Shown here: one piece after another, positions 1 to 8,723 of the stretch | Position numbering within the stretch: the stretch's first letter is position 1 | Layout: the number at the start of each line of letters is the position of its first letter | Source: Chrysomallon squamiferum | Taxonomy: Eukaryota > Mollusca > Gastropoda > Neomphalida > Peltospiridae | DNA: 27,500 bases | Reading direction: 5' to 3' | NCBI GenBank assembly: GCA_012295275.1 | Contig: CM022678.1 | Span: 15,708,045-15,735,544 of the forward strand | The notes under the pieces: model-generated | Told to the model about the DNA's origin: nothing | Database searches by the model: none | The model's input: only the letters and a program-made list of their open reading frames with translations | Position numbers and translations under genes: made by a program

Positions 1-101
1 TAATATAATAAGCTGTTTTTTGTTGCATCTTTTGACTAACTGTGACACAGACTTTATCAAATATGAATAATGAAACTAGAATTAGTAATAATAAAACTTA
101 C
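1..101 (-). other. Start of the intron after Ig4
   Basis: AT-rich intron sequence that begins with the donor GTAAGT at 101. No exon is visible in the remaining 100 bases. Confidence 0.7.
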
Positions 102-245
102 AGATCACATTGAGACATCCATCTCCAAATATACTGCCAATATCATTTTCTACACGACACTGGAAACAGGAAATATCTTCCTGTTTGTTGACATTTTTCA
201 CTGTCAGTCTGCGATCTTTGTCCGATAACACATACTTGTCAGGAT
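102..245 (-). CDS. Nrg: Ig4, second half (exon 9); gene continues off the left edge
   Basis: Acceptor ttttcag|AT and donor ATCT|GTAAGT bound 144 bases, about residues 386-432. The reading starts NPDKYVLSDKDRRLTVKNV and includes EDISCFQCRVENDIGS, ending GDGCLNVI. The order fits neuroglian Ig4 (NPRR...TIRI...GNYGCNATN). The F-strand corner is D-I-S-C-F-Q-C: Phe replaces the usual Tyr, and the last Cys is the canonical disulfide partner. Two extra cysteines (the C in ISC, and the C in DGC of the G strand) are not typical. It ends in phase 1; Ig5 should start in the next exon to the left of the window. Confidence 0.9.
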
Positions 246-369
246 CTGAAAAACACAAATTAAATATATACTTTCATAATTCAACATTAAACAGATATAC
301 AAATTAAATATATACATTTTCATAATGATCAACATCAGATATGATTAGAATGTAAATTTGACAGAGGCA

Positions 370-1043
370 TGATTTGATTTTACATTTGTGACATTTGTCA
401 GTTTGATATTATTAGAACTTATTTCTACATTTGTGACATTTGTCCGTTTGGTATTATTAGAATTTATTTGTACATTTGTGACATTTGTCAGTTTGATATT
501 ATTAGAATGTATTTCTACATTTGTGACATTTGTCAGTTTGATATTATTAGAATGTATTTCTACATTTGTGACATTTGTCAGTTTGATATGATTAGAATGT
601 ATTTCTACATTTGTAACATTTGTCAGTTTGATATGATTAGAATGTATTTGTAGAATACATTTTGTGACATTTGTCAGTTTGATAGATTATTAGAACTTAT
701 TTTACATTTGTACATTTGTGACATTTGTCAGTTTGATAGACTCCTGTAGAATGTATTTCTACATTTGTAACATTTGTCAGTTTGATAGACTCCTGTAGAA
801 TGTATTTCTACATTTGTAACATTTGTCAGTTTGATAGACTCCTGTAGAATGTATTTCTACATTTTCATTACATTTGTAACATTTGTCAGTTTGATAGACT
901 CCTGTAGAATGTATTTTCATTTGTAACATTTGTAACATTTGTCAGTTTGATAGACTCAGTTTGATAGACTCCTGTAGAATGTATTTCTACATTTGTCAGT
1001 TTGATAGATTTAGAATGTAACATTTGTCAGTTTGATAGACTCG
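370..1043. repeat. Minisatellite, 45 then about 49-60 bp units, in the Ig4 internal intron
   Basis: The core ACATTTGTCAGTTTGATA recurs about 14 times. From about 380 to 660 the unit is 45 bp and ends in ATTATTAGAATGTATTTCT. From about 735 onward a variant unit carries GACTCCTGTAGAATG and repeats every 49-60 bp. The internal TGTGACATTTGTCA is a near palindrome. Because 45 is a multiple of 3, the array produces false open frames with a 15-residue periodic peptide; these are not genes. Confidence 0.95.
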
Positions 1044-1608
1044 TGACCAGTAGCACACTGGGTTCTTGAGACAGTAAGTAGCTGTGTTATCAAATGCAAC
1101 TGCACATTTACTTACTTACTTAATGTGAAATTAATGTTTAAACAAAATCACTTTTATTTCCTACCGGTGTAATGTTATATTTGAGGACTACCAAGTGGTC
1201 CATTTAGTTTGTTTATTTTTACCACTGTCATGTAAATTAGATTTTTGCATAATAATAATACTTTGAAAATGATGAACCATGAATATTAATGATGAAAATA
1301 TTGTCTTTCTTTCTTTTTTAATTTATTTATTTATATATATATTTTTTTATTTTTTTATTTTATTTTTTTAAACTGTCATATATATCAGATTTTGTTTACA
1401 GTAATGAACACTTTGAAAATAATGAATCACAAATATTAATGAACATACAGTGAAAATACAGTTTTTTTTAACTGGCATATAAAATTTTGTATATAACCGA
1501 ACTTTTTTAAAACCATGAATTAATGAATACTAACAGTGACACTGCAGACACGCTGGCCAAATGACTCAATGAAAATTTAAAAACAAAAGCAGTTGTACTC
1601 ACTCTTAC

Positions 1609-1752
1609 TTGTCCACAGTTCTCCATTCTTGTACCAAGTTGGAGGGGGGGGTTCTGTCTCCCCGGATGCTGCACGTGTGATGCATGTGAACTCAGCGTCT
1701 TTACCCTGAGTGACAGTCTGTGAGTGAAGTCCTTCTACCACTATAGGCGGGG
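1609..1752 (-). CDS. Nrg: Ig4, first half (exon 8), with tandem donors
   Basis: Acceptor gtttcag|CC opens 144 bases, about residues 338-384. It reads PPIVVEGLHSQTVTQGKDAE then FTCITRAASGETEPPPPTWY and KNGELWT. The first disulfide Cys is in FTC and the invariant Trp in PTWYKNG. The proline run is encoded by an uninterrupted C8 tract (1642-1649). Two overlapping donors follow: A|GTAAGA at 1608 and A|GTGAGT six bases further (1602). Both keep phase 1, so use of the second (exon 1603-1752) would add Ser-Lys. Which is used cannot be told from sequence; GTGAGT is the slightly better match at +5/+6. Confidence 0.9.
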
Positions 1753-1785
1753 CTGAAACACGTCACAGTACTAATTAATAGTTAT

Positions 1786-2190
1786 TACTATTATTATTAC
1801 TATTACTATTACTATTACTATTATAATTATTATTATTATTATTATTATTAGTACTATTATAATTATTATTATTATTACTATTATTACTATCATTATCATT
1901 ATCATTGCTATTACTATTATTATTATTTTTTTATTATTATTACTAATTGTGATTACTATCAGTATTAGTATTATTGCTGTTATTATTATTACAATTTTTA
2001 TTATTTTTTTATTATTATTATTATTAATTATGTTGTTATTATTAAGTTTATTAGTTTAATTATATATTATTATTATTTATTATTATTGTTTATTATTATT
2101 ATTATTATGTTTATTATTATTATTATTACTAATTATGATTTTCGTTATTATTATTATTATTATTATTATTTACTGTAATAGTTAGTTCCT
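1786..2190. repeat. Compound (ATT)n / (ACT)n microsatellite field
   Basis: About 400 bases made almost only of ATT, ACT and GTT trinucleotides on the plus strand, inside the intron between Ig3 and Ig4. The rest of that intron (2190-3000) is AT-rich with shorter ATT runs and no coding signal. Confidence 0.9.
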
Positions 2191-3008
2191 ACTAGAACAA
2201 GTGTATCTATTATTATATTTTATTATTATTGTTATTAACTGAAACATATCAAAATAATACTAGCCAAGATGTAGTTATTATAATTGTGTTTACTATTATC
2301 GTGAGAAACAGGTGAAAATCCAATTAGTAATTAGCAAGGTATATTATTATTATATTCATTATTTTTAAATATGTAGTAATATTACATTTATTATTTTTTA
2401 TTAGTATTAAATATTTAATAAAAATTATGTTTGTCATTTTTTATTATTATTAAATATTTATTATTATTATTATTATTATGTTTATTATTAACTTTAATAA
2501 AAATACTAATTACTAATGAGCAAGTAAGATGTATTATGTTTATTAAAGAGAAAATAATCAAACTACTAATTATTGTTACAAGTTATGAATACTTAACAGT
2601 AGGTTTGATATTTAACTATTGGCTGATTATAAAATATCTTCTTACTGAAATCTTCTTGTCTATTTGTTCTGTTTCAAATTAAGATTACTAATTAATACTA
2701 CTAGAAAGATATTTAACAATATGTTGTCATTCAACTGTAACTACTTGATTTTGCTTTACACAGAAATCTTCAATAGTTCTATGTTGTCATTAAGTCACTA
2801 ATTAATTATTGCTAGCAATGTACACTTAGTAACTAGTTTTTTAAACTTAAACTTGACATAGCTTCACAAAGAAAACGTTGTTAATTTTGTTTATCAGATT
2901 AAGATTAGTGAAGTGTACTGAACAATAAGTTGTTATTTATCTCTATTTAACTGTGCCTATAGACAGAAATCTCTTAAAATATCAGTTCTGTTAAAAAAAG
3001 AAACTAAT

Positions 3009-3406
3009 CCTTTCAACCCATAGGTCTGTAAATATGGACACTTCTTATTTTCTCGTATGCCAGTGTTGGTTAAGTTTTATATCATCAACGCAACAGTACC
3101 AGTTAATATGTAATTATAAATATAAATACTACAACTGTACCTGTTAGTATATAATTATAAATGTTACAACAGTACTGGTAATTAGAAATTAGAAATATAA
3201 ATCTTACTACAGCAATACCAAAACTGAATACTGACATCAGATGCCAAAGTTAGCTTCTCTGTAACATTATGGAACTTAGAACGTTGCTATCTTGTGTGTT
3301 TTTGTTGTGGGGAGCCTTCTAATAATCCACTTACACCCAAGGACCACCTACTCAGGGGCTAAGGTACCCGGGTGAAGATACAACCAGGAACTCAGGGCTC
3401 AAAGGG
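3009..3406. mobile_element. Possible short non-autonomous DNA element with degenerate terminal inverted repeats
   Basis: Left end CCTTTCAACCCATAGG and the reverse complement of the right end, CCTTTGAGCCCTGAG, match at about 11 of the first 14 positions. The 400 bp between is non-coding, with a GC-richer right portion (3310-3406, containing GGTACCCGGGTG) unlike the adjacent intron. No TTAA or other target-site duplication is visible, so this may be coincidence or an old copy. Confidence 0.3.
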
Positions 3407-3532
3407 TTCACGTAAAATAAAACAATCTACTATCCTGCTGATACTAACATTCATTACAACTGATACTGAGATATTAACTGTAAAGAATCAGAAACCTGGA
3501 CAGAAGACTTTTGATGTTTATGATTGACTTAC

Positions 3533-3759
3533 AGGTGACATTGAGAAAGATATCTGCATTGGCTGATCCCAGACTGTTACTGCCAGTACATTTATAGACA
3601 CCTTCATCTTCCTCCACCAGATCAAAAATCTCCAAAACACGTTTGTGTGAACTGCCCCACGAATATTTGCCTGACGAGGCTGAGGGGATGATTTTCTTAC
3701 CAGCAGCATCAAACCAGTCTATGTCACCCCCATCTGGACTGTCTCCCACAGGAACTGGG
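3533..3759 (-). CDS. Nrg: Ig3, second half (exon 7)
   Basis: Acceptor tttaccag|C and donor ACCT|GTAAGT bound 227 bases, 75 full codons, about residues 262-336. It reads PVPVGDSPDGGDIDWFDAAG with the invariant Trp in DIDWF, then GKYSWGSSHKRVLEIFDLVE and EDEGVYKCTGSNSLGSA, ending IFLNVT. DEGVYKC is a textbook Ig DxGxYxC tyrosine corner with the second disulfide Cys. GKYSWGSSHKRVLEI parallels the HYGKSLVI segment of neuroglian Ig3. NVT followed by Ser is an N-glycosylation sequon at the Ig3-Ig4 boundary. It ends in phase 1. Confidence 0.94.
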
Positions 3760-3980
3760 CTGGTAAATCAAACAAATAAAATAAAATAAAACAAAACATG
3801 ACAAAACAAATTAATACATACATATATACACACATATAGGCCTATATGTGTCTGTAAGTAAATAAATCAATATATAAATAATAAACAAACCAAATAAATA
3901 AACAAAAACATGAAATTGTTTCAATCTAACCAGTTTAATAAAAAGTACTAACCTTTTTTTAATTCAGATTTTATTTACTG

Positions 3981-4009
3981 TGATTATTATTATTATTATT
4001 ATTATTATT
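3981..4009. repeat. (ATT)n microsatellite
   Basis: About nine ATT units in the intron splitting Ig3. Confidence 0.9.
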
Positions 4010-4222
4010 CTACTAAAAGAAAATGTTTATAAGAATATCATCTCATTTTTGCCTTTGATGAATATGAATAATATTTGATTTGAAAATTATTATGAGACAA
4101 TTTTACAAACACACACATATATACGTTTTGTCTGTAATATATATATAAAATTGATTTTTAGCCATCAAAGTTTTATCCATTGGAGAAGAGAGAAAATAAA
4201 AATGAAATTTGAAACTTCCTAC

Positions 4223-4325
4223 TTTCCACTAAAGAAGCACTCCAGAGTTGTCTTCCCACGTAAAATCCCTTTAGCTTCAGTTGTGTGGTACTGGACTTTT
4301 GGTTTTGACTGTGGCAATGGTGTGT
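4223..4325 (-). CDS. Nrg: Ig3, first half (exon 6)
   Basis: Acceptor ttatttcag|AC and donor GGAAA|GTAGGA bound 103 bases, about residues 227-260. It reads TPLPQSKPKVQYHTTEA then KGILRGKTTLECFFSG. The RGKxxLEC motif is the B strand of L1-family Ig3 and carries the first disulfide Cys. It ends in phase 2 (AA), completing Asn with the next exon to give FSGNPVP, the canonical GxPxP turn. The donor GTAGGA is suboptimal. The acceptor lies only about 15 bases from the first copy of the 50 bp minisatellite that fills the adjoining intron. Confidence 0.9.
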
Positions 4326-4340
4326 CTGAAATAAATAGAG

Positions 4341-4972
4341 AATGTTTCTAGGTTTATTGTACAGTGATGTAGATCTGTGACACTATCTAGAATGTTTCTA
4401 GGTTTATTGTACACTTATGTAGATCTGTGACTATCTAGAATGTTTCTAGGTTTATTGTACAGTTATGTAGATCTGTGACACTATCTAGAATGTTTCTAGG
4501 TTTATTGTAGTGATGTAGATCTGTGGCACTATCTAGAATGTTTCTAGGTTTATTGTACAGTGATGTAGATCTGTGACACTGTATCAGAATGTTTCTAGGT
4601 TTATTGTACAGTTATGTAGATCTGTGACACTGTTTAGAATGTTTCTAGGTTTATTGTACACTTATGTAGATCTGTGACACTGTTTAGAATGTTTCTAGGT
4701 TTATTGTACAGTTATGTAGATCTGTGACACTGTATCAGAATGTTTCTAGGTTTATTGTACAGTTATGTAGATCTGTGACACTGTTTAGAATGTTTCTAGG
4801 TTTATTGTACAGTGATGTAGATCTGTGACACTGTTTAGAATGTTTCTAGGTTTATTGTACAGTGATGTAGATCTGTGACACTATCTACAATGTTTCTAGG
4901 TTTATTGTACAGTTATGTAGATCTGTGACACTATCTACAATGTTTCTAGGTTTATTGTACAGTGATGTATTT
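4341..4972. repeat. 50 bp minisatellite, 13 copies, filling the Ig2-Ig3 intron
   Basis: Copies start at 4341, 4391, 4439, 4489, 4537, 4588, 4638, 4688, 4739, 4789, 4839, 4889 and 4939. Each carries AATGTTTCTAGGTTTATTGT, then ACAGTTATGTAGATCTGTGA. The junction CTAGAATGTTTCTAG is an inverted repeat (six-base arms, three-base loop) and AGATCT a second palindrome. The array covers about 630 of the 727 bases of the intron (4326-5052) and begins 15 bases from the Ig3 acceptor. Confidence 0.97.
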
Positions 4973-5052
4973 ATCGTGAGATGCTATCAAGAGATAATTC
5001 TGGTTTAGTTTAGAAATGACTGAAGTTTGAAGGGTGAGGTAAAAATACTTAC

Positions 5053-5181
5053 TGATGCTGGCTACTTTCAGACTTTTCATTTTCCCGAGGATTATGGTCC
5101 CCTGCAGGGCGTTGGCAACTGCACACCTGTAGGGTTCCTCCCTCTGATCTTCACTTTTCACGTAGGCAAAGTGTAGGCTAC
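5053..5181 (-). CDS. Nrg: Ig2, second half (exon 5)
   Basis: Acceptor tttacag|GT and donor ATCA|GTAAGT bound 129 bases, 42 full codons, about residues 185-226. With the previous exon it reads DDKG-SLHFAYVKSEDQREEPYRC-AVANALQGT, ending MKSLKVASI. The DxxxxxYxC motif of the F strand (second disulfide Cys) is clear. The long F-G hairpin with I-I-L-G-K before the G strand matches neuroglian/L1 Ig2 and distinguishes it from most other IgCAMs. It ends in phase 1. Confidence 0.92.
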
Positions 5182-5220
5182 CTGTAAATGAAACACTTTT
5201 AGTAAATATTGTGCCTCTAA

Positions 5221-5291
5221 AAAAAAAAAAACAAGAAACATGAATTAATTAATTAATTAAATAAGTAAATTAACAAACAAACAAATAAAAG

Positions 5292-5334
<43 letters not shown>

Positions 5335-5481
5335 AAAAATAAATAAATAAATAAATGAAAAAAATAAAAGCTAATAATAACCATGATGACTTTTCAATTA
5401 TGTATGTGTGTGTGTGTGTCTGTTTATGTGTTTAAAAAAAAAAAATTATTAAAAAAATTATATATATATATATATATATAT
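5221..5481. repeat. Low-complexity block: poly-A, (AAAT)n, (GT)n and (AT)n
   Basis: A12 at 5220-5231, AAAT/AAAC units at about 5270-5356, a short GT run at 5403-5419 and (TA)n at about 5459-5481, all in the intron inside Ig2. The remaining 5482-6006 is AT-rich with no exon seen. Confidence 0.92.
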
Positions 5482-6006
5482 GAGCATCATAAATTCATTT
5501 ATAACATTATTTAATATTTAGTAATATTACATTTATTATTTTTTACTTTCTAGACATTTACTTTTTACAACAGAGTTATCTTTCCTTACACACACTAAAT
5601 GTAGCCATTTAAACACTTCCAAAATTCCCACTTTTATTTTCACACTGTCATCACAAAATCCAAATATTACTTTCTTACAGACATTTCGTTCTAAAGCTTC
5701 GACATAAATTATTGCTAAATTATAGACCAAAGTATTATAATGTTATTATAAACTTTCTGTTTTCATGTTTTAATTACATTGAACTACATTTATTAAATTG
5801 ATTTTATTAATTCAAAGTATTTCAACATTACATCATAAACATTCTATTTAATGTTTTTCATATTATAAACATAAAAAAAAAATATTTTATTTTTAAAGCT
5901 TTTTTTTACATTTAATCTTAGTATTAACAGTGTTTAAAAGCTTTCAGATCTAATCTAAGCATTGTTTTAGAAATGTGTATGTAAAAATGCTGCTGTATTA
6001 TTTTAC

Positions 6007-6186
6007 CTTTGTCGTCAATGAACTGTCTGTGATCAAGCTGCATTTCTGAGCTGCTGGTGCGACCGATGTACCACTTGAACTGACCGGGAGGTTCGCTCTT
6101 GGGCGCGCCTTCGCAGTTCAGGGTGAGTGGGTCCCCTGGGTGTCCTGTAACATCTTCTGTGGTTATTTTATCAAACTGTCCAATAG
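6007..6186 (-). CDS. Nrg: Ig2, first half (exon 4)
   Basis: Acceptor tttttag|CT and donor AAAG|GTAAAA bound 180 bases, 59 full codons, about residues 125-183. It reads QFDKITTEDVTGHPGDPLTL then NCEGAPKSEPPGQFKWYIG. The first disulfide Cys is in LNCEGAP and the invariant Trp in FKWYIG. The proline-rich insertion between them (SEPPGQ) is characteristic of L1-family Ig2, whose C-strand approach is GxPxPxxxW-like. The donor GTAAAA is weaker than the other donors in this gene. Local GC is high compared with flanking introns and includes a GGCGCGCC run (6101-6108), unusual in this AT-rich window and consistent with coding constraint. Confidence 0.92.
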
Positions 6187-6439
6187 CTAAAAACAAAACG
6201 AAAAAACAAAACGAAAAAACAAAACATAAAACTCAATGTATGATAATTATTTTGTTATTAATTATTTATTTTTTGTTCAGAATTTTTACATTTAATTTCA
6301 TCGTTTACAAGCTTTACATTTAATTTCACCTTTTAAGTTAGAATAATTTTCATTAACAGATAAATAAATGAAATTCGTAATTAATAATAAAATAAAAAAC
6401 TGAAAAAATAAAAAAAACACCAATGACAACAACAACAGT

Positions 6440-6580
6440 AGTAACAGAAGTAATAACAGTAGTAGTAGTAGTAATAGTAGTTCATTAGTTGTTTTTGTAC
6501 TAATACTTGTAGTAGTAGCGGTACTGGAGATGGTAACTGTAGTAGTAATACTGATAGTAGTTTATTACTTGTTTTCACAG
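6440..6580. repeat. Imperfect (AGT)n trinucleotide field
   Basis: Runs of AGTAGTAGTAGT interleaved with AAC and AAT units in the Ig1-Ig2 intron. Frames open through it on both strands only because of the trinucleotide periodicity. Confidence 0.85.
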
Positions 6581-6822
6581 TAGTTATGATGGAGGTAACA
6601 GCAATAACACTAATAGAAAAAACAAATTAATAAATCCAAAATATTCAACATATTAGATTAAAAAAAATTGAACTTTTTTCTTTCTTTTGTTTGTTTAATT
6701 GAATGTCATCATCTTGATCTTGTTCAGCGTTTCAGTCAAATGCAGACTGATAATACAAAATGATTGTCAACATTTGTCTAGTTTCATTATACCTAATTCT
6801 TGCTCATATTCTTTATTTTTAG

Positions 6823-6979
6823 CAAAGATTTATCACTAGCAACAAGCCCATCATATACCCCTGCAATCCCCAAACGTACAAGTGCACATAAATTATTGGA
6901 CTATTGGTTCATGCTGGAAGAAGAAATGGGGGAAAAAAAAGAAGATGAGACACCAAAGGAAGAGGTTAATAAATACTGA
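6823..6979 (+). pseudogene. Isolated coding-like terminal exon or gene relic, antisense inside the Ig1-Ig2 intron
   Basis: An excellent 3' splice site, TTCTTTATTTTTAG, ends at 6822. From the second exon base a frame stays open for 51 codons to a TGA at 6977. The product includes PAIPKRTSAHKLLDYWFMLE then EEMGEKKEDETPKEE; the composition (K/E-rich hydrophilic tail, an aromatic KLLDYWF core) looks like real protein, not AT-rich noise. An AATAAA lies at 6969-6974, overlapping the last codons. No start codon or upstream plus-strand exon was found nearby, and the frame ends 25 bases short of the minus-strand Ig1 exon. It could be the last exon of a nested gene, a retrocopy or transposon fragment, or chance; I do not recognise the family. 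Confidence 0.3.
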
Positions 6980-7003
6980 AATAATGTTACTATGACAACT
7001 CAC

Positions 7004-7197
7004 ATATGAGAGTTAACTTTGTTTTTGGTGACATGGTCTTGATAACAATATTGTTTATGACGTTCTTGGCGATGCAGACGAATTCTCCTTCCTCTCTTGA
7101 TGAAAAGCTTGGTATTGTCAGATTTCCGGTGACTTCATCATATTCAATGAAAGTACCTCCTGGTCTCACGTCCTCATTGTTCCGCAACCAGGAATAC
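7004..7197 (-). CDS. Nrg: Ig1, second half (exon 3)
   Basis: Acceptor ctgcag|G and donor ATAT|GTGAGT bound 194 bases coding about residues 60-123. The reading starts YSWLRNNEDVRPGG, which holds the invariant Ig tryptophan, and continues GNLTIPSFSSREEGEFVCIAKN. The second disulfide cysteine is in FVC; the usual Tyr of the YxC corner is Phe. NLT is an N-glycosylation sequon. It closes with TKLTLI, the G strand, and ends in phase 1, the usual phase at Ig domain borders. Intron 2 upstream in the gene (7198-7694) is only 497 bases. Confidence 0.92.
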
Positions 7198-7269
7198 CTG
7201 CAGAGGTGTTAAATAAACATATATACACATACATACATAAATGTAATGCAAGGGAGACAGTTCATGCAC

Positions 7270-7276
7270 AAACACA

Positions 7277-7308
<32 letters not shown>
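7270..7308. repeat. (AC)n microsatellite
   Basis: Nearly pure AC dinucleotides in the intron inside Ig1. The rest of the intron (7309-7694) is AT-rich and featureless. Confidence 0.93.
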
Positions 7309-7310
<2 letters not shown>

Positions 7311-7694
7311 AAAGACATTTGAGAGTTTAATTTTTCAAAAAGTTTAACAAAAATAGATAAATTTTAAAACTGGTTGATGCTAAAGCAAGTAATAAGATAA
7401 TTTAAGTTATTGGTTTTTAAAAATGTCTTGAAATGTAAGTATGAAAATAAAATAAGAATTAAATTTATGGACTTAGATTTTGAAAAATTATACAGAAATG
7501 TAAATACCAAATTTAAATTCATTCATGGTCATGAAAAAATATAAAGATTTACAGTTCTGATTTTGATTTTGAAAAACTGTTTTATAAAATAAAAATACCA
7601 CTATAAATTATTTTTGTATATTTTAAAATTACACTGAGAAAGTAGTAAGTGTATCAAATAACTGGGTTGAGATTAATGACAAGTGATAACTTAC

Positions 7695-7800
7695 GTAGGT
7701 TTGGGGTTTCCTTTGGCAACACAAGGTATTGTAACTTTAAATTTCTCCTTGACATACCTCAGTCCTTCAGCATTTGGTAAAATGATGTTTGGTGGCTGAA
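7695..7800 (-). CDS. Nrg: Ig1, first half (exon 2)
   Basis: Acceptor tttttag|TT and donor CCTAC|GTAAGT bound 106 bases that translate as QPPNIILPNAEGL...VTIPCVAKGNPKP. This is the A to C strand part of the first Ig domain, about residues 24-59. The first disulfide cysteine is in IPCVAKG, followed by the GNPKP turn typical of L1/contactin Ig1. It opens in phase 1 (needs one base from the preceding exon) and ends in phase 2 with AC, which completes a Thr codon with the next exon. The N-terminal PPNIILP segment parallels the PPVIIKHP-like start of mature neuroglian. Confidence 0.88.
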
Positions 7801-8150
7801 CTAAAAATATGTAAAAAAAAAAACATATATATTAATGAATCAATGTCACAGTTAGGATATTTATAAGCATGTGACAAGAAGTAAAATATCTGACGTCTTG
7901 CTGATAATCTGTAGAGCGTGTGTTTTTTGTGCATGAATTATCTCCCTTGCGTCAAAACTCTTACTAATGATCTCCAGTGTAAAAACAACACTTCAGTTGT
8001 GCAGTGTGACCAAGCATCAAAAAAGTACACACACACAAAGCATGCACACACAAACACACAACACACACACACAAACAGAATCGTAATAATACATTACCTC
8101 AAAAAATGGGTTATTTAAAATATATAATCTTAATGACTATCCATAAATTA

Positions 8151-8270
8151 TTAGTTTAATTATGCTAACAGACTTAATTAACAAAGATTATTATTACCTT
8201 TAAGCAATTGTTAGTTTAATTATTCTAACAGACTTAATTAACAAAGATTATTATTACCTTTAAGCAATTG
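8151..8270. repeat. Recent 60 bp tandem duplication
   Basis: 8151-8210 and 8211-8270 are identical except one base (TATGCTA versus TATTCTA). Each unit runs from TTAGTTTAATTAT to TTTAAGCAATTG. The near identity implies a young duplication. Confidence 0.97.
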
Positions 8271-8683
8271 TGAGGACACCAGGGAAAGGTAAACCAAACA
8301 AGCTGCTATTGCTGCATACATGGCTAGAGTTGTCTCCTCTTTAACTGCATTAATTATCTCCCCTGCTCCTCACTCTTTTTTTTCTTATATATACAGTCAA
8401 GTAATCCTGTGCTGGTTATTTCTGTATTACCTAAAGAAAAAAGACAAACAAAACACGAGTTTAAAACATGAAAGTATTAAACATTCACATAATGAACGAA
8501 TAATTAGCAAGATTACAGTAACATCGTAACACATCGGCTGTTCAGACTGCATGTATACTGACAACATGCGAGAGGCAGTTTGCTGTCACCAGCAAGGATA
8601 CTTTTAAATGTATCACCTAGAGACAAGACAGCAAATTACTTTGGTTAGACTGGGAAAGAAAACCACTTAAAGATACTGACATC

Positions 8684-8685
<2 letters not shown>

Positions 8686-8719
<34 letters not shown>
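8686..8719. repeat. (AC)n microsatellite
   Basis: Pure AC run, followed by a long CA-rich degenerate tail to about 8915. Confidence 0.93.

Positions 8720-8723
<4 letters not shown>

Noticed and set aside
388-653. Open frames encoding 15-residue periodic peptides on the plus strand
   Set aside because: They arise because the minisatellite unit is 45 bp, a multiple of three; several frames are open at once and none shows coding character.
370-1043. Regular repeat array considered as a CRISPR
   Set aside because: There are no unique spacers between repeats; units are contiguous and diverged, and the sequence is clearly eukaryotic.
4439-4453. CTAGAATGTTTCTAG considered as a heat-shock element in the minisatellite
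   Set aside because: The GAA and TTC blocks are separated by three bases instead of the two required in the nGAAnnTTCn consensus.
6099-6323. Plus-strand frame overlapping the Ig2 exon
   Set aside because: It is the antisense shadow of the Ig2 coding exon extended into AAAAC repeats.
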